From: Holacanthus passer
Lineage: Eukaryota; Chordata; Actinopteri; Pomacanthidae
Direction of reading: 5' to 3'
NCBI GenBank assembly: GCA_025331565.1
Contig: JAFREQ010000009.1
Coordinates: forward strand, 6,313,501 to 6,377,500
DNA length: 64,000 bases
A model generated the notes under the pieces. That model had not been told where the DNA came from, did not search any database, and was given only the letters and a program-made list of their open reading frames with translations. Of this stretch, positions 50,054 to 61,386 are shown piece after piece. Both the position numbers and the translations under genes were made by a program. Numbering within the stretch: position 1 is the first letter of the stretch; the number at the start of each line of letters is the position of its first letter.

Positions 50054-50759
50054 CAAAGGCGTATTCCAGTACTGGAACTTTCGTGGCATCTGTATCAAAC
50101 TCCACTCAACAGATGGCCGAAGCTACTGCTCTGGTAACTTTGGGACAAATCTTCATTCTGTGAGAGTGTTTATTGCATTTTGTGTGTGAAATTAACCGTC
50201 TGGTCAAACAGCATTTCAGTGTTGATAGTGGCATGATGAGCTTTGAAAAAGAGGCCTCAGCACTGAGAAATGCTTCTGACCAACTGTGGGAAAAAAATAG
50301 ATGAAACTATAAGTCACTCAATAAGCTCTATATTATGTTTGTTGTGTTTGCAAAACATGTTCACATCTGATAAGTGTTAATTCAATATAATTGAAGCTTG
50401 TTGCATTTAAAGAATGTAATAAACAGTGCTGGAAAATGCTACAAGACTAAATACACTATAGTTTTATTATAAATGTAAGACCCTGAAATACATGAGACAA
50501 TCAGGGCCTCATCCAGGATTCCAGAAACACTGAATGTCTATTGTCTAAATGCTGTTTCAGAACCTTCTCTACGTTGCCAGAACTAAGATCTGGTGGGCAA
50601 ATAGTGCATCCTGCATCTATTTATATATTTTGTTGGCTTAAAAAGTAGTCGAATTTAAACTTGTGAACTGAATATTTTAGAAGAGGTTGATTTGGTGACA
50701 CCTGTGGTTAACCTGGTAACAGCAAGTACCCATGTACTCCCAGATGATACATACAAAGG
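50054..50759. other. Intergenic sequence, nothing recognised
   Basis: AT-rich unique-looking sequence between the inserted duplicate and the next dispersed repeat. Confidence 0.4.
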
Positions 50760-51360
50760 ACATGACTTCTGTGTCCTCAACTATAGCTACAGTGTGTTCA
50801 AATCCTTTACTTAAATAAAATGACTAATGCCACACTAGAAACAATACTCCACTACAAGTAAAACTCCCGCATTCAAAACCTTACTTAAGTAAAAATATGT
50901 TAGATTTGTAAGCAAAATGTACTTAAAATATCAAAAGTAGACATACTCATGTAGTAAAATGCTCCCTGTCAGTGTTTTGCTATTATATCTGATCTTTGTG
51001 GATTAATGTGTATGTTGCATTTTACAGCTGTAGATGTTTACTGTTGAGCTCATTTTACCTACTTTATATCCTGTTCGCTTGTTTAATCCATCGCAATGCA
51101 TTATATTCTAAAATCTAATCATATGTTTGTAGCATCGCTGTCCCGTGAGAAACATGCATCTATAAAAAGTAAACTTCATGAGAAAAACAGCCCTGTTTTC
51201 AGCCTTGTGACGATGAAGCAGCTAATCCAAGAGGGTTTTCAATAGTTTATTTAGTTTAAGAATTAGGATAATTTTCTCAACTATGAAGAAACACTTAATC
51301 CTTCAGTTTGGCAGAGAAATTCAAATTCAAATGTACCTAGTTACTTTCCACCACTGGCTG
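50760..51360 (+). repeat. Dispersed teleost repeat ('cttacttaagtaaaa' family)
   Basis: Blocks 'ctccactacaagtaaaactc', 'gcattcaaaaccttacttaa', 'aaatgtacttaaaatatcaa' and 'cagctgtagatgtttactgt' occur in the order typical of a widespread repeat in spiny-rayed fish. The segment ends near 'tactttccaccactggctgt'. Short relatives may lie near 10,455-10,500 and 25,005-25,065. No coding capacity. Confidence 0.6.
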
Positions 51361-51799
51361 TGACCCTGAAGACATGCATTATCTATTCAGCATGATTCAG
51401 CGATGTATCACATAACACATCTCCACTTTTTGGTCACAAAACAACTGAGAATTTTCAAATGCAGCTCTTGCACGACTGTAACGGATAAGATCAGCTATGA
51501 TATGACATTTCCAACTAAAATCCGAGATGCAGAAAAAGTTTGGGAGCCCTTTTACAGGAAGGAAGGAAGAAGAGAGAGAGAGAGCAAAAGAGCACAGAGA
51601 GAAAGATCCTAGCGTAGGGAAGAGAAAGACAAACAGTCAGGGAAGAAAGAGAAAGTTATACCAAAGTGCTCTAAGGAGCTTATCGTCATATGATAATCAT
51701 CATTCAATTTGATCAGTTGGCAGATAGAAGGTCAAGAAGGCAGCTAGTCTTAATTGTGCCTCGCAGCTCGGCCCGACCGAGTCGTCTCAGGTACAGGGT
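51361..51799. other. Intergenic sequence with a purine-rich patch
   Basis: A/G-rich at 51,555-51,660. Otherwise nothing was recognised. Confidence 0.4.
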
Positions 51800-51990
51800 A
51801 TCATGTGTATCTGTATGTGTGTCTGTGTCTGCTTCCATCTCTAGGAGGACCAATTTGAATTGTAGACCTTGAGAGCAAGGACATTTTCAGAAAGTGAGGA
51901 CATGTTGGATGTTTGTGTGTTAGAGGGTTAAACCTTGGTTTTAGGGTAAGCGTCAGGTTAGGTTCAGTAAGTCGCAGGGTTAGGTGAAGT
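51800..51990 (+). repeat. 'gaggaccaatttga' repeat, copy 2
   Basis: Blocks 'aggaggaccaatttgaattg', 'gcaaggacattttcagaaag', 'tgaggacatgttggatgttt' and 'gggttaaaccttggttttag' match copy 1 at 29,787-30,000 in order. It ends in telomere-like 'agggttagg' words. A short interrupted TG tract precedes it. Confidence 0.6.
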
Positions 51991-52569
51991 CTTCAAGTGC
52001 AAATGCGTTTGTGAGTGAGAGAGAGACCGATACAGAGAGACAGAGAACGATGGAGAGATGAGATTATGTCCATACCTAGCTGTAGTTGACATTATCGTAG
52101 CATAATCTGGTACTGTTCCAAAATTTTTTGTGTGTGATCTTTGAAGTCATACTTCAGCTAAACCCAATCAACTGCTCATGCATTTTCTTTTGAAATGGAT
52201 GTTTCTGTCTTTCAAAGTGTTTTTGGGTCAGTCAGCATTTTGACTATAAGGTCAAATCTTCACACAGCCCAGTGCTGCTCCTCTGGGCTTATGGCAAAGT
52301 CACCTCTGGGCTCATCTGATGATGATAATAAATAAATGGATTGAAACATAATGATACAAAAGTTTTTCAAGTTTATATTGCATGAACATCTTACTGTTAA
52401 TAGGCAAAGTGCTGTTAGAAACATTACAAAAACAGTTCAATCCACTGAGTTTTGTGTTACTGTGCATCAACATTTCCTGCCCATAGATTTCAACTTGACT
52501 TTACAAGATCACAGCAACTGTTCCTGATCCAGCCCAAGTTTTGGGACAAGGACAAGTCAGCAAAAATAC
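51991..52569. other. Intergenic sequence, nothing recognised
   Basis: AT-rich unique-looking DNA. No coding or repeat signature beyond a short GA patch at 52,018-52,050. Confidence 0.4.
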
Positions 52570-52672
52570 TGAAGCACATACTGTATAAGAAATAAATGAA
52601 TATTTAATGGTAGGAAAAGAGCAAACAATTTTTTTAAAAAAATGCAAAGTTTGTCAGTAATAAAACTACAAA
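52570..52672 (-). repeat. Inverted duplicate, probable source copy
   Basis: Reverse complement of 49,949-50,053. It lacks the flanking 11-bp direct repeat seen around the other copy, consistent with being the template. Confidence 0.88.
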
Positions 52673-53224
52673 ATTCAAGAGTAGAATTAAAATAGGTTCA
52701 GTAGTAATGTAAAAAAAAAAAAAAACTTATATAAGAAGTCCAGTGAAGGTCAAAGGTCTGTTGAAATCCTACTGCTTTCTTTTAGTATTCAAATTATGTC
52801 ATTCTGTGTGTCATTGTGCAAAACAGAGAATCTATTTTCATCTGTTAATGTTCACATCAACATACAGGAGTAAAGTCATTGTCATGTTCAACGTTACTCA
52901 GGAAAGGGGTCAAGCAGCAGTTTCCTCAGCTTGGCCATTTTTCAGAACCGATTATGAAGGAGGACAACAGTGTGATTTATAATGAACCGTCTCATATTGT
53001 CGCCATTAAACAAACATCCAAATGGGAAACTTCACTTGTCATCATTCTGTAGAGCTTTTCTCTAACAAATAGGCTTTTAACAAGGAAGCTCCAGATGCGC
53101 CGCTTTCACTTTTTCTTAAAAATGATGCTGTTGTTAGAAAAGATTTAAAGTTCATCCTTGAACAGGTTGTTCTCCTTTGCCTTATTTGCTAAATTGAATG
53201 ATGAACTGCAGGTAATGAGTGTGT
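52673..53224. other. Intergenic sequence, nothing recognised
   Basis: Poly-A run near 52,711-52,725. Otherwise unremarkable AT-rich DNA. Confidence 0.4.
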
Positions 53225-53421
53225 GTCTGTGTGTGAAAGTGTATGTGGATATGATTTAAGTTGCTTTTGGGGACACAGTTAATTGGGGACGGCTGGTGCA
53301 ATTGGGGACAAACATCATGTCTTCACTTGGAAAACAGCTGATATTTTGGGTCAGTGGTTAAGGTCAGGGTCAGTCTCCAGGAAATGAAAGTCTAAGTAAT
53401 GTCCCCAAAAGGGACGTAAGT

Positions 53422-53475
<54 letters not shown>
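53225..53475 (+). repeat. TG-flanking repeat, copy 3, with (TG)n array
   Basis: Words 'ggttaaggtcagggtcagtc', 'tccaggaaatgaaagtctaa' and 'gtaatgtccccaaaaggga' match the other half of the family seen at 29,787 and 51,800. They run directly into a (TG)25 array at 53,426-53,475. Confidence 0.55.
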
Positions 53476-53478
<3 letters not shown>

Positions 53479-54009
53479 GCTGAAAGAGAGGCGCAGGTGG
53501 TGAGTTTCAAGCATGGAAAGCCTTTGGAGACTCTGTTCAAACCACCAGGGGCCAAAAGAAAAACATTTTTACCGACATTCTTTCTATTTTTCATCACCCC
53601 ACTCTCTTTTTCCTCTCACTTTTCCCCTCTTGACTCCATCTTCCTCTTTTTTGTGTTTTCCTTCCTTCTCAGTTTTCCTCTCTGTGCAAGTTGTGTACAT
53701 GTAGCTCCATCTAGTGGTAAATCCCATGGATGTCACCTTTACATAAAGGTGTCTGTAAAAGATCATTATTATTGAAAGGTATATTTTTATTATTAGAGTA
53801 AATCGGCAAAAAAGTGAATAAGCCTATTTCCCCAAATGTTAACCTATGAAGTCAAATGCATTAGTTCTGACTGTCTGACAACAGATCCACAGAGGGCAAG
53901 ATACACTAAGCAAATGAGTCCTTCACAAAAGTCACAAGTGGTAAGTGTTTCAACGATGGGAAGAAACATGCAGCTACAGAGACAGGTCACGTTTCATCTT
54001 TCTTTGAGA
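53476..54009. other. Intergenic sequence, pyrimidine-rich in part
   Basis: T/C-rich at 53,570-53,690. Open frames here are low complexity. Nothing else was recognised. Confidence 0.4.
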
Positions 54010-54230
54010 TAATAACAATACCAGAACTTTTCCTGCCTCTCTCTTCAAGTCATTCTCTCCTTCCTAACTTCCCTTTCTTCCACAGAACCGCCCTTGTTTT
54101 CTCTTCTGCTCTTTCTCTCAGTTCCTCCACTTGTTCCTCTATCTCCCTCCCTTGCTTTCGTTTCCTCCCTCCCCTACTCCTCGCTGTCTTGTTGCCTCGT
54201 TTCTCTCCCTCCGTCTCCTCTCTCTGCCAG
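54010..54230 (-). repeat. Polypyrimidine tract
   Basis: The + strand is dominated by CT, TCC and CTTCC words over about 220 bp, immediately left of the large TG/TCTG array. Confidence 0.7.
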
Positions 54231-54295
54231 GGGCGACCCGACTGTGATTTCACATCCACTGGAGGCTTAAGTGTTGGAGCAGAGCTGTGTGATTT

Positions 54296-54590
<295 letters not shown>

Positions 54591-54732
54591 GGGGTAGAGG
54601 TGCTATCACCCAACACCTGAGGACATCCTTAAGATATTTTCTCAGTGTGTTTGTGTGTATGTGCAAGTGTCACCTGAATGCCCCAGGACCCACCTAATGC
54701 CTTTATTCATCATTAACACTTCATCATCACAC

Positions 54733-54734
<2 letters not shown>

Positions 54735-54789
<55 letters not shown>
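54735..54789. repeat. (TG)27 microsatellite
   Basis: Uninterrupted TG run of about 27 units. Confidence 0.97.
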
Positions 54790-54790
<1 letters not shown>

Positions 54791-54949
54791 AGTGTATCAG
54801 GTGTTTGCCCATGGGTTTCACCAAGGGATACAAATGTTTGCCTTGCAGCAGCTTTTGATCTATTTCGCTAGCTAGCTAACTAGCTCAATAGCTATTCAGG
54901 AAAATCTTTTATATTCCTTTTCTGCTGTATATTTGTTGTGACTAACAGT

Positions 54950-55460
54950 GAGTTTTCCTTTGTATTTTTGGTAATTCAACTCAGGTTGTTCAGGCTAAAA
55001 TATCTCAACAACTACTGGATATATTGCAAACAAATTCTCTACAGATATTCATGGTCTCCTGAGGATTAAAACTTGTGGCATTGGTGACCCTCTGACTTTT
55101 CCTCCTGCACCACCATAAGGTTCAGATTTGTGGTTTTGAATGAAATGTATCCACATCTATTGGATGGATTTCCGTTACATGTGATACAGACATTCACGTC
55201 CCTCTTAGGATAAATTGTAGTAACTGTATGTATTTAATTGTATTTAGTAGACTTATCTGGTCACATTTTTAATCTTTCCTGTAATTTGGTTTATGAGTTG
55301 TGCTTTTTTCACTCATTAGCAAATGTTGCATGATAATACACTAAATATAGTGAACACAGCAACATTATACCTGCTAAACATCAGCATGTTAGCACTGGCA
55401 CTGCAAATATTAGTGTGTCTTAGTACAGCAACAGAGGGCAGCTAGCATGGCTGTAGACTC
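54950..55460 (-). repeat. Dispersed teleost repeat ('gctaacatgctaac' family), copy 2
   Basis: On the + strand the order is 'aaaatatctcaacaactact', 'ggtgaccctctgacttttcc', 'tgaatgaaatgtatccacat', a gap, then 'acctgctaaacatcagcatg' and 'ttagcactggcactgcaaat'. This is the reverse complement, in order, of the family seen at 7,690-8,005. It is longer and more complete than copy 1. Confidence 0.6.
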
Positions 55461-55599
55461 TTACTTTTGTTTTAGAGGAAAATTACTGTAAATGTATTAT
55501 TCACAAGGAAAAAAGCAAATATTAGAGGAGAGTCTGAAAAATAAACGTGTCATTACCCTTCCGATCTCTTTTGTAATCTCTTGTGAGGGTCCCCGAACC

Positions 55600-55895
55600 C
55601 CCGGTTGGTAACTGCTATGTTTTAGACAGGAGTGTGCTTCCAACTTTGCGTCAACACTTTGGGAAGGAGCCATTTCCTGTTTCAACAAAACAATGCCCTC
55701 ATGTTGAAAATTAGGTCAGTAAAGAAACAACACCAACTTCACCAATGCTCTTCTGGCTGAATGGGATCAAATCCCTGCAGCCTGGTTCCAACATCTTCTC
55801 TCAAGAGTGGAGGGTTGGCATGTTCCTGTAATGTTTTGAAATTCAATGTTTGACAGTCTATTGTTCAGGTGTCCACATACTTTTGACCTTCTATG
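55600..55895 (+). pseudogene. Tc1-like transposase remnant with internal deletion
   Basis: The sequence goes from 'tttgggaaggagccatttcc' and 'tgtttcaacaaaacaatgcc' (the FQQDN-type region) straight to 'accaatgctcttctggctga' and 'cctgcagcctggttccaaca' (family ALVAEW...VPAAMFQHL). It ends with 'aggtgtccacatacttttga', the usual 3' flank of this family. The PDLNPIEHLW segment, present in the 43,470 copy, is deleted here. Confidence 0.75.
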
Positions 55896-57399
55896 GATCT
55901 ATGAACAGATCTACACTTACTCCAGTTTGTCAAAATAAGGAGTGAATCATACCAACGGTGCTGTAACACAACAATGCCTTTTGACAATAACTAAATACTT
56001 TTTTAACTTGTTTCATTTTGAGGCAGCCTCAAAGATCTTAATGCTTTTAGACGATGTTGAGAAAGTGAGAGAAGCTCAACACCCCTCATAGACCTCGAGG
56101 CAAATTGCTGTGGGTTTCGAGGATGCTTGCTGTCCCTCTAATGGTTCTACCTTGGATTATTACCTCCAAGTGTTTCATGTGGAGATGAGTCAGCAGGTCA
56201 GCAATCAGTGGCCTCTGATTGGTGGACTTTTTTTAAAGGAAAGACAGTATCAGCAGTGCCTGGAAAAGCACCATAAAAATGGTACATGAGTCAACATACT
56301 TCCTCCTAAAAGCCTCACGTTTTTATTTCCATAACCGCTACGCCCAGCTTCCCAGTTCCCTTTTTCTGAACGACAAAATCATCATTTCACGTCTGCATGC
56401 TGTGTTTTCATCGTGTCAGCTGTATATATATGAAATCACACTTTGAGAGCACCAATTCTGCAAGCTCTATATAAATCCTAACCATGATGGATATGGCAAA
56501 AAATAATGCAAGCAGTTGATTGACACCTGAGCATCCTGGTTTGTTTTCAATCCTGTGAATAGAATTTTATAATAAAGTTAAATCAATACCCCTCTGACAA
56601 ATTCAACATCATCAGCTTCACTAAAGTAAAGGCATTTGTTCTGCATTACATTTCACATTCAAAGTGTTTACTATGTTGTGGTCTGTCTACTCTCTTGTGT
56701 AGCTGTGCTGTAATTTGTGCCACTTGTGGTTTATCGTAGTTTCGGTGGGTGGTTGCTGGTTTGTTTGGTTGCTGGTTTGTTAACCAAAAGAGGCTGATTC
56801 AGTGTGAAGATGCTGCCTTCAGGGACTCCTCGTAACCTTCAATTTCCCATACTCAAAGTTGGATAATGTTTTCAGCAGAAATAAAATTAATCAAACTGTG
56901 TGTGCAAATGTATGTATGAGAGCCTAAAAGTGTGGTCTGAAGTAGGAAAAACAGTCCATGATTATTCAGATTATTTCTGAATTGATATTGATTTGTGATA
57001 AGATGTATATTATCCACACACTCCAACATACAAAAAGGAGACAAAATTTTTCTTGGAGACACTTTTCCCTACTGGTTTTTAAAAATGCTGTAAGGATATC
57101 AAATTAACTTTGCCTGGATTTCTGTCCATAGCCCTTTAATTCTGAATAATTTGCACAAAGAATAACCCCAAAAATTTCATATTTTTCATGCGTTAACTTG
57201 TCCAAATATATCAAAAGGGGCAAAAAGATCTTTACTCTGTCTTATATCAGCAGCTGTTAGGACTTCAGGTGTTTTTCATGTAAAATAATAATATTATGGA
57301 TGTACTAGTAAAAGTATTGTGAGGGATGTACTTTTAGGAAAAAATAGCATGAATATGAATGTGCTATTATGATGATAACTTTTAAAAACTAGTCTGATG
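55896..57399. other. Intergenic sequence upstream of jak2
   Basis: AT-rich unique-looking DNA. A small duplication of 'ggttgctggtttgtt' lies at 56,753-56,780. No exon was seen. Confidence 0.45.
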
Positions 57400-57780
57400 G
57401 TGGTGGTCTGTTTTGTAGTCGTGACATTTCCCACAGCACCTGAACGCAGCCGCGGTGTGGGAGAGGCTGGTTTGTTGATTGACTTGAAGCTTCGGCTGCG
57501 CTGTAGCCAAACTAGCTAGCAGCTCTTGTCAGAGTTGAAGCTCTTCATATGACAAGCTGTCAATAATGTAACTCTCGTCGCACAGCTGTTGTGCCTCACG
57601 ACCTGGCACAAGGAGATGATTTCCTGCAGATGAGTCTCATGTTATCGGACCAGTTTCTAACAGAGCACGACGTGGTTTTAGCATTAGCTTAAGTTAAGAT
57701 TGACAAGATAGACGGCTGAAGTTCCTCCGGAGTGAGATGGGCAACGCTGGGCTGAGCAGAGGTAGCTTATGTAGCAGGTT
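57400..57780 (+). promoter_or_regulatory. jak2: Putative CpG-rich, TATA-less jak2 promoter region
   Basis: CpG dinucleotides are conspicuously more frequent at 57,400-58,000 than in the surrounding AT-rich DNA (for example gcagccgcggtg, ctcgtcgcac, cacgacgtgg). No TATA box was recognised. Placement rests on position upstream of a consensus splice donor at 58,003 and of the jak2 coding start. The transcription start site cannot be fixed from sequence alone. Confidence 0.4.
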
Positions 57781-58002
57781 AGCCAGCTGAGCGCGACATG
57801 GAGATGAGACCATTCCCACATGGATTTCGCTCTTAAAACAAGTTCTTATTGAGTCTGGCAGTTGTGTTAGTGCTGGTGTTAAAGAGCTGAAGCAGCAGTA
57901 TCGCGGGGCGTAGCTGTCAAAACTCTCCTCGTCCTGGCTGCTGCGCCGGCCTAGGAAGCTAGCAGCTAGCTAGCTAGCTTCACGTCTGGCTCCTCTACCA
58001 AA
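57781..58002 (+). other. jak2: Putative jak2 5' non-coding exon 1
   Basis: The segment ends exactly at a strong donor (aaa|gtaagtg at 58,003) and lies in the CpG-rich block. JAK2 genes in other vertebrates have 5' non-coding exon(s) before the ATG exon, which fits. The left edge is arbitrary. The last 45 bp hold a palindromic TAGC-rich run (57,958-57,980). If spliced to the next exon, intron 1 is about 2.3 kb. Confidence 0.45.
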
Positions 58003-60263
58003 GTAAGTGTTTACACTCTGTAATAACTCCCTGACAGCTTTATCCTGTTTATTTTCCCAGCATGCACAAACGTAAACCTTTAACCTTAAGTTGCTGAAAT
58101 ACATTTGCACACTGTTTATGTGGCAGCTAATGTTAACTCATAGAGGCAGCTAGCGGTGAGTTAATCTATTGAAGCTAACGGTAGCACCAAGATCACGGCC
58201 TTGATGAGTTTGTTGTGCAGCTAAGTTTCTCACATTTGACTGCAGTTGTTTAACTGTCCTTTTGAAATCTACTTGACACAACAGCCTTTAGATGATGACT
58301 GAACTTGTCATAACAGCAAACAGCCTCCAGAAACTACTGCATTTTTGTTTTCAGGTTTGATGTTTTTATTTAGTCTTGAATGTGCCTACTTACAATTGTC
58401 TATGGTCCAAATATATAACTGAAAGCGAAGGTCATGTGAGGATTTTAAATATGGTTGTGTAACTTTTTTTTTTTGCTTCTGAAATTTGGATGAATTTTAG
58501 GAGCTTCATGGGAAACTTTCAGTGTAAAGTCCTGTGTGAAATGATAAGAGGTGTATTGCCAGGTATCCTTTGTGTGTTTTGCAGAAGTTCATAGAGATTA
58601 TGCCAAATATCATGACACCAAACTGCATGCTGGATGTTTCAGTGTTTCTCTTCTCATGGACCAATACACATACAAGTGCTAAATAGATTAGTTGATTAGT
58701 TGAGTAGTTTAACTGACAGAAGATGAATCAACAAACATTTTGATGAGCAGTTGGCAGTTCAAGTCACTTGCCAAGTAAAAATGCTGAGCTTTTACTAGGT
58801 TTAGTTCCTCAAAAGCAAGAATTTTCTGCTTTTCTCAGTTTCATTTTGTTGTGAATGGCTATTGGACTTTTGCAATTTCCCTGGACTTCCTGGGGATCTG
58901 AGAAACCGTGATGGGCATTTGTCACGTTTCTGACATTTATTTCTGACTCCACCATCAATGTATTGGTAAAATATATAACTGATAATGAAAGTAATCTTAT
59001 TCGCCCTTGCCATTTTTTGCATTTAGATGTTTTACGACTTTGAATCAATGTGGATGTTATTAACCTTTTATGAACACAGATTCATTAACATCAAAAGGGA
59101 AACAAATCTACAAATCATTCGCAGAGTACACATCACACACTAAAGTCAAAATTTGGAGGAGGCACCTTTGGCAGAGATTATAGCCACTGGTTTGCACATC
59201 TGAATGCTGCAGTTTTATCGGCCATTCTGCCATAAAGTTGCACCCGGTGAAGTACTGGGACAACAGTTGTTCTACACACAATGTGCCATTTCAGCCATAG
59301 AAACCTGTACTCCTTCAGAGTTGCCATGGACCTGTTGGTGACTTCCCTTGCGGGTGTCCTTCTTGCACAAATACTCTGTTTTTGAGGACAACCTGCTCAA
59401 TGCAGATTTGAAACTGTGCCAAATTTTCACTTTTATATGACTGACCTTAGTGTATAATTTGTACTTTGGAATTTTTAATGTCCCCCTGATTTTTCAGTAA
59501 CCTGTCCCTTTTTCTAGATTCTGCACATTTTCCTTTTACATGCAGAAGTATTTTTTCCTAATTACTTACACTGTGATCCAGTGATATAAAACAAGGAAGA
59601 GTGGAAAGAATAGTTTTTACATTTACAACATAATGTGTGAATGTCTTTGAATTGTTGGGGTCTCTTCCTTATTATGATATTCACATCTCTTTTCTGCTAA
59701 ACATAACTGATTGTAGTAATTTGACTGACCATTTTTAATACTGAAAAAAACGTGTTTTGGTTGTCATTACAAACAAAAAATGAGAGTTGATGAGCTGTTT
59801 TAATTGGAGTGAGAATGCTTGGTTGGCTGGTTACATATATAAATGAGGACTGGTTCCTATCAATGACGCAGCCTGTGATGTAATACTGTTTTTGAGGACA
59901 CGGCAGTAGGGGTAGGCTGAATAACAGCAGTTATTTGATTATTCTGCTGAGTACAAAATGTGTGTCTCTCCCAGTAATAAGTGTGTATAGATTCTTTTCT
60001 ATTTAAATATAAGTAATTAATGAAGAATGCATTTGAAACACTAAGCATTTTTAGATGTCATCCAGCAGAGTTAAACTCAATTAGCTGTATTTGAAAACTT
60101 AAAATTAGATTTACGGATTTTATAACCTCTCTCCAGACAATGGTTCCTCTGCACTGCAGCTTTATGTAATACTTGAATCCTTTAGTTCAGTTTATGCAAC
60201 AGTTGAGACATGCACTCTAGCTGATGACGATATTGAACTCATCACACTTTACCGACTTTACAG
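58003..60263 (+). other. jak2: Putative jak2 intron 1
   Basis: Begins with gtaagt and ends at either of two acceptors: a cag at 60,261-60,263 after a pyrimidine-rich stretch, or an aag at 60,304-60,306. Both lie upstream of the ATG, so the protein is unaffected. It contains a decayed dispersed repeat at 59,090-59,460. Confidence 0.45.
59090..59460 (+). repeat. Decayed dispersed repeat inside jak2 intron 1
   Basis: Blocks 'tttggaggaggcacctttgg', 'ctccttcagagttgccatgg', 'tgtccttcttgcacaaatac', 'tctgtttttgaggacaacct' and 'gaaactgtgccaaattttca' match, from memory, a common fish repeat in the same order. No open frame is kept, and I cannot assign the class with certainty. Confidence 0.55.
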
Positions 60264-60320
60264 AAATCATTCTGTCTGCTGATTTTTTGCCTTTAATTGA
60301 TTGAAGGTTGCATGTTGTTG

Positions 60321-60540
60321 ATGGCCTCCCTGCCAGCAATGGACACTCTTACCGACACATGCCCCACTGTGCACCAAAATGGCACCGCCCATCGGGAATC
60401 TGCAGACAGGCCAGCCACCGCTGTTCTGAGACTTCATTTCTACCACAGCAGCCAAGGACCGGCCGACTGCAGCTTTCTCAGCTACCCACCTGGGGACTAT
60501 GTGGCTGAGGAGCTGTGTATAGACGCGGCCAAGGCGTGCA
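60321..60540 (+). CDS. jak2: jak2 coding exon 1 (N-terminus, tyrosine kinase JAK2)
   Basis: JAK2 is a cytoplasmic tyrosine kinase that docks on cytokine receptors through its N-terminal FERM/SH2-like region and phosphorylates receptors and STATs. This exon encodes 73 complete codons plus one base. The start at 60,321 (MASLPAMDTL) aligns with the usual MACLTM-type JAK2 start. An ATG nine bases upstream (60,312) and one in frame at 60,339 with a better Kozak context are alternatives. A TAA at 60,294 stops the frame upstream. The stretch YPPGDYVAEELCIDAAKAC matches JAK2 (family SGEYVAEEICIAASKACG) and is the start of FERM lobe F1. The donor is gca|gtgagt at 60,541. The split codon plus the next exon reads Ser where JAK2 proteins I know have Gly. 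Divergence from the other vertebrate copies may mean this is the fish jak2b paralogue, but that is not decided here. Confidence 0.92.
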
Positions 60541-61154
60541 GTGAGTACTCGAGCTGTGCGAGCCTGCATAATGCACCCCATTCATGTGTTTTGCTGTAAC
60601 TCGGGGCATAGGTCCCTAGATAAGGTTATCAAGAGGCCACAGCGGAGCCTATTGGCAGAAAAAGCGTTGACTTGTTCAGTCATCTCCATGTTTTGTTTAC
60701 AGTCTGTCTGACCTTGTTTACTCTGTTTAAGGACAAGCAAAATATACAGTAGCTTTGCTTTGCTTCTTTTTTTTTCTTGCAAAGGTACAATATAAGAGTC
60801 AAAAGTGTGATGCAACTAATACACAGAAAAGGGATATGTAGGAGGTTGGGGGAGGGGGGGGATCTAGACTGGCCTGCATGTTGTTGGAATCGCATGTCAT
60901 GTGTTTGATTATAAACCAAACACAACTGACATTTTAGACAATCTTTATTTACCTTTTGTTCACCTGTGTTTGCACTAGAAACAGCTAGTTTTCAAAGGCA
61001 TAATCTATTATGTTGCACAGTATTAATTTCTACATGTGAACAAGGAAATTTGTTTTTACTAACACACAGTATAGCTAACCTGTACTGTTTTAAATGTTAC
61101 ATAATTGACCATAGTGAAATTACACAGTATATAATGTGGTTTCCAATTCTTTAG

Positions 61155-61278
61155 GTATATCACCTCTGTACTGCAGCCTTTTTGGTCTCTTCAGAGAGCA
61201 AGACCGCTTGTGGTTTTCACCCAACCACATCTTCCAGCTTGATGAATTGGCTTCAGAAGATGTGTTTTTCAGAATAAG
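61155..61278 (+). CDS. jak2: jak2 coding exon 2 (FERM F1 lobe)
   Basis: Acceptor ttctttag|gt at 61,154 and donor aag|gtagca at 61,279. The exon completes the split codon and reads ISPLYCSLFGLFREQDRLWF, SPNHIFQLDE and FFRIR. These correspond to the JAK2 segment ITPVYHNMFAL, W.PPNHVFHIDE and YRIR. It is 124 bases long and leaves two bases of the next codon (AG), which the next exon completes as Arg. The preceding intron is 614 bp. Residues 74-115 of the predicted protein. Confidence 0.93.
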
Positions 61279-61386
61279 GTAGCATGCATTATTTTGCTTC
61301 TGCATTGCCTCTTGAGTGTCTTTTCCAGATTAAAATTTAAAAATCCTTGTGACTTCCTGCATTTTCTATATCACCGTTTCACACAG

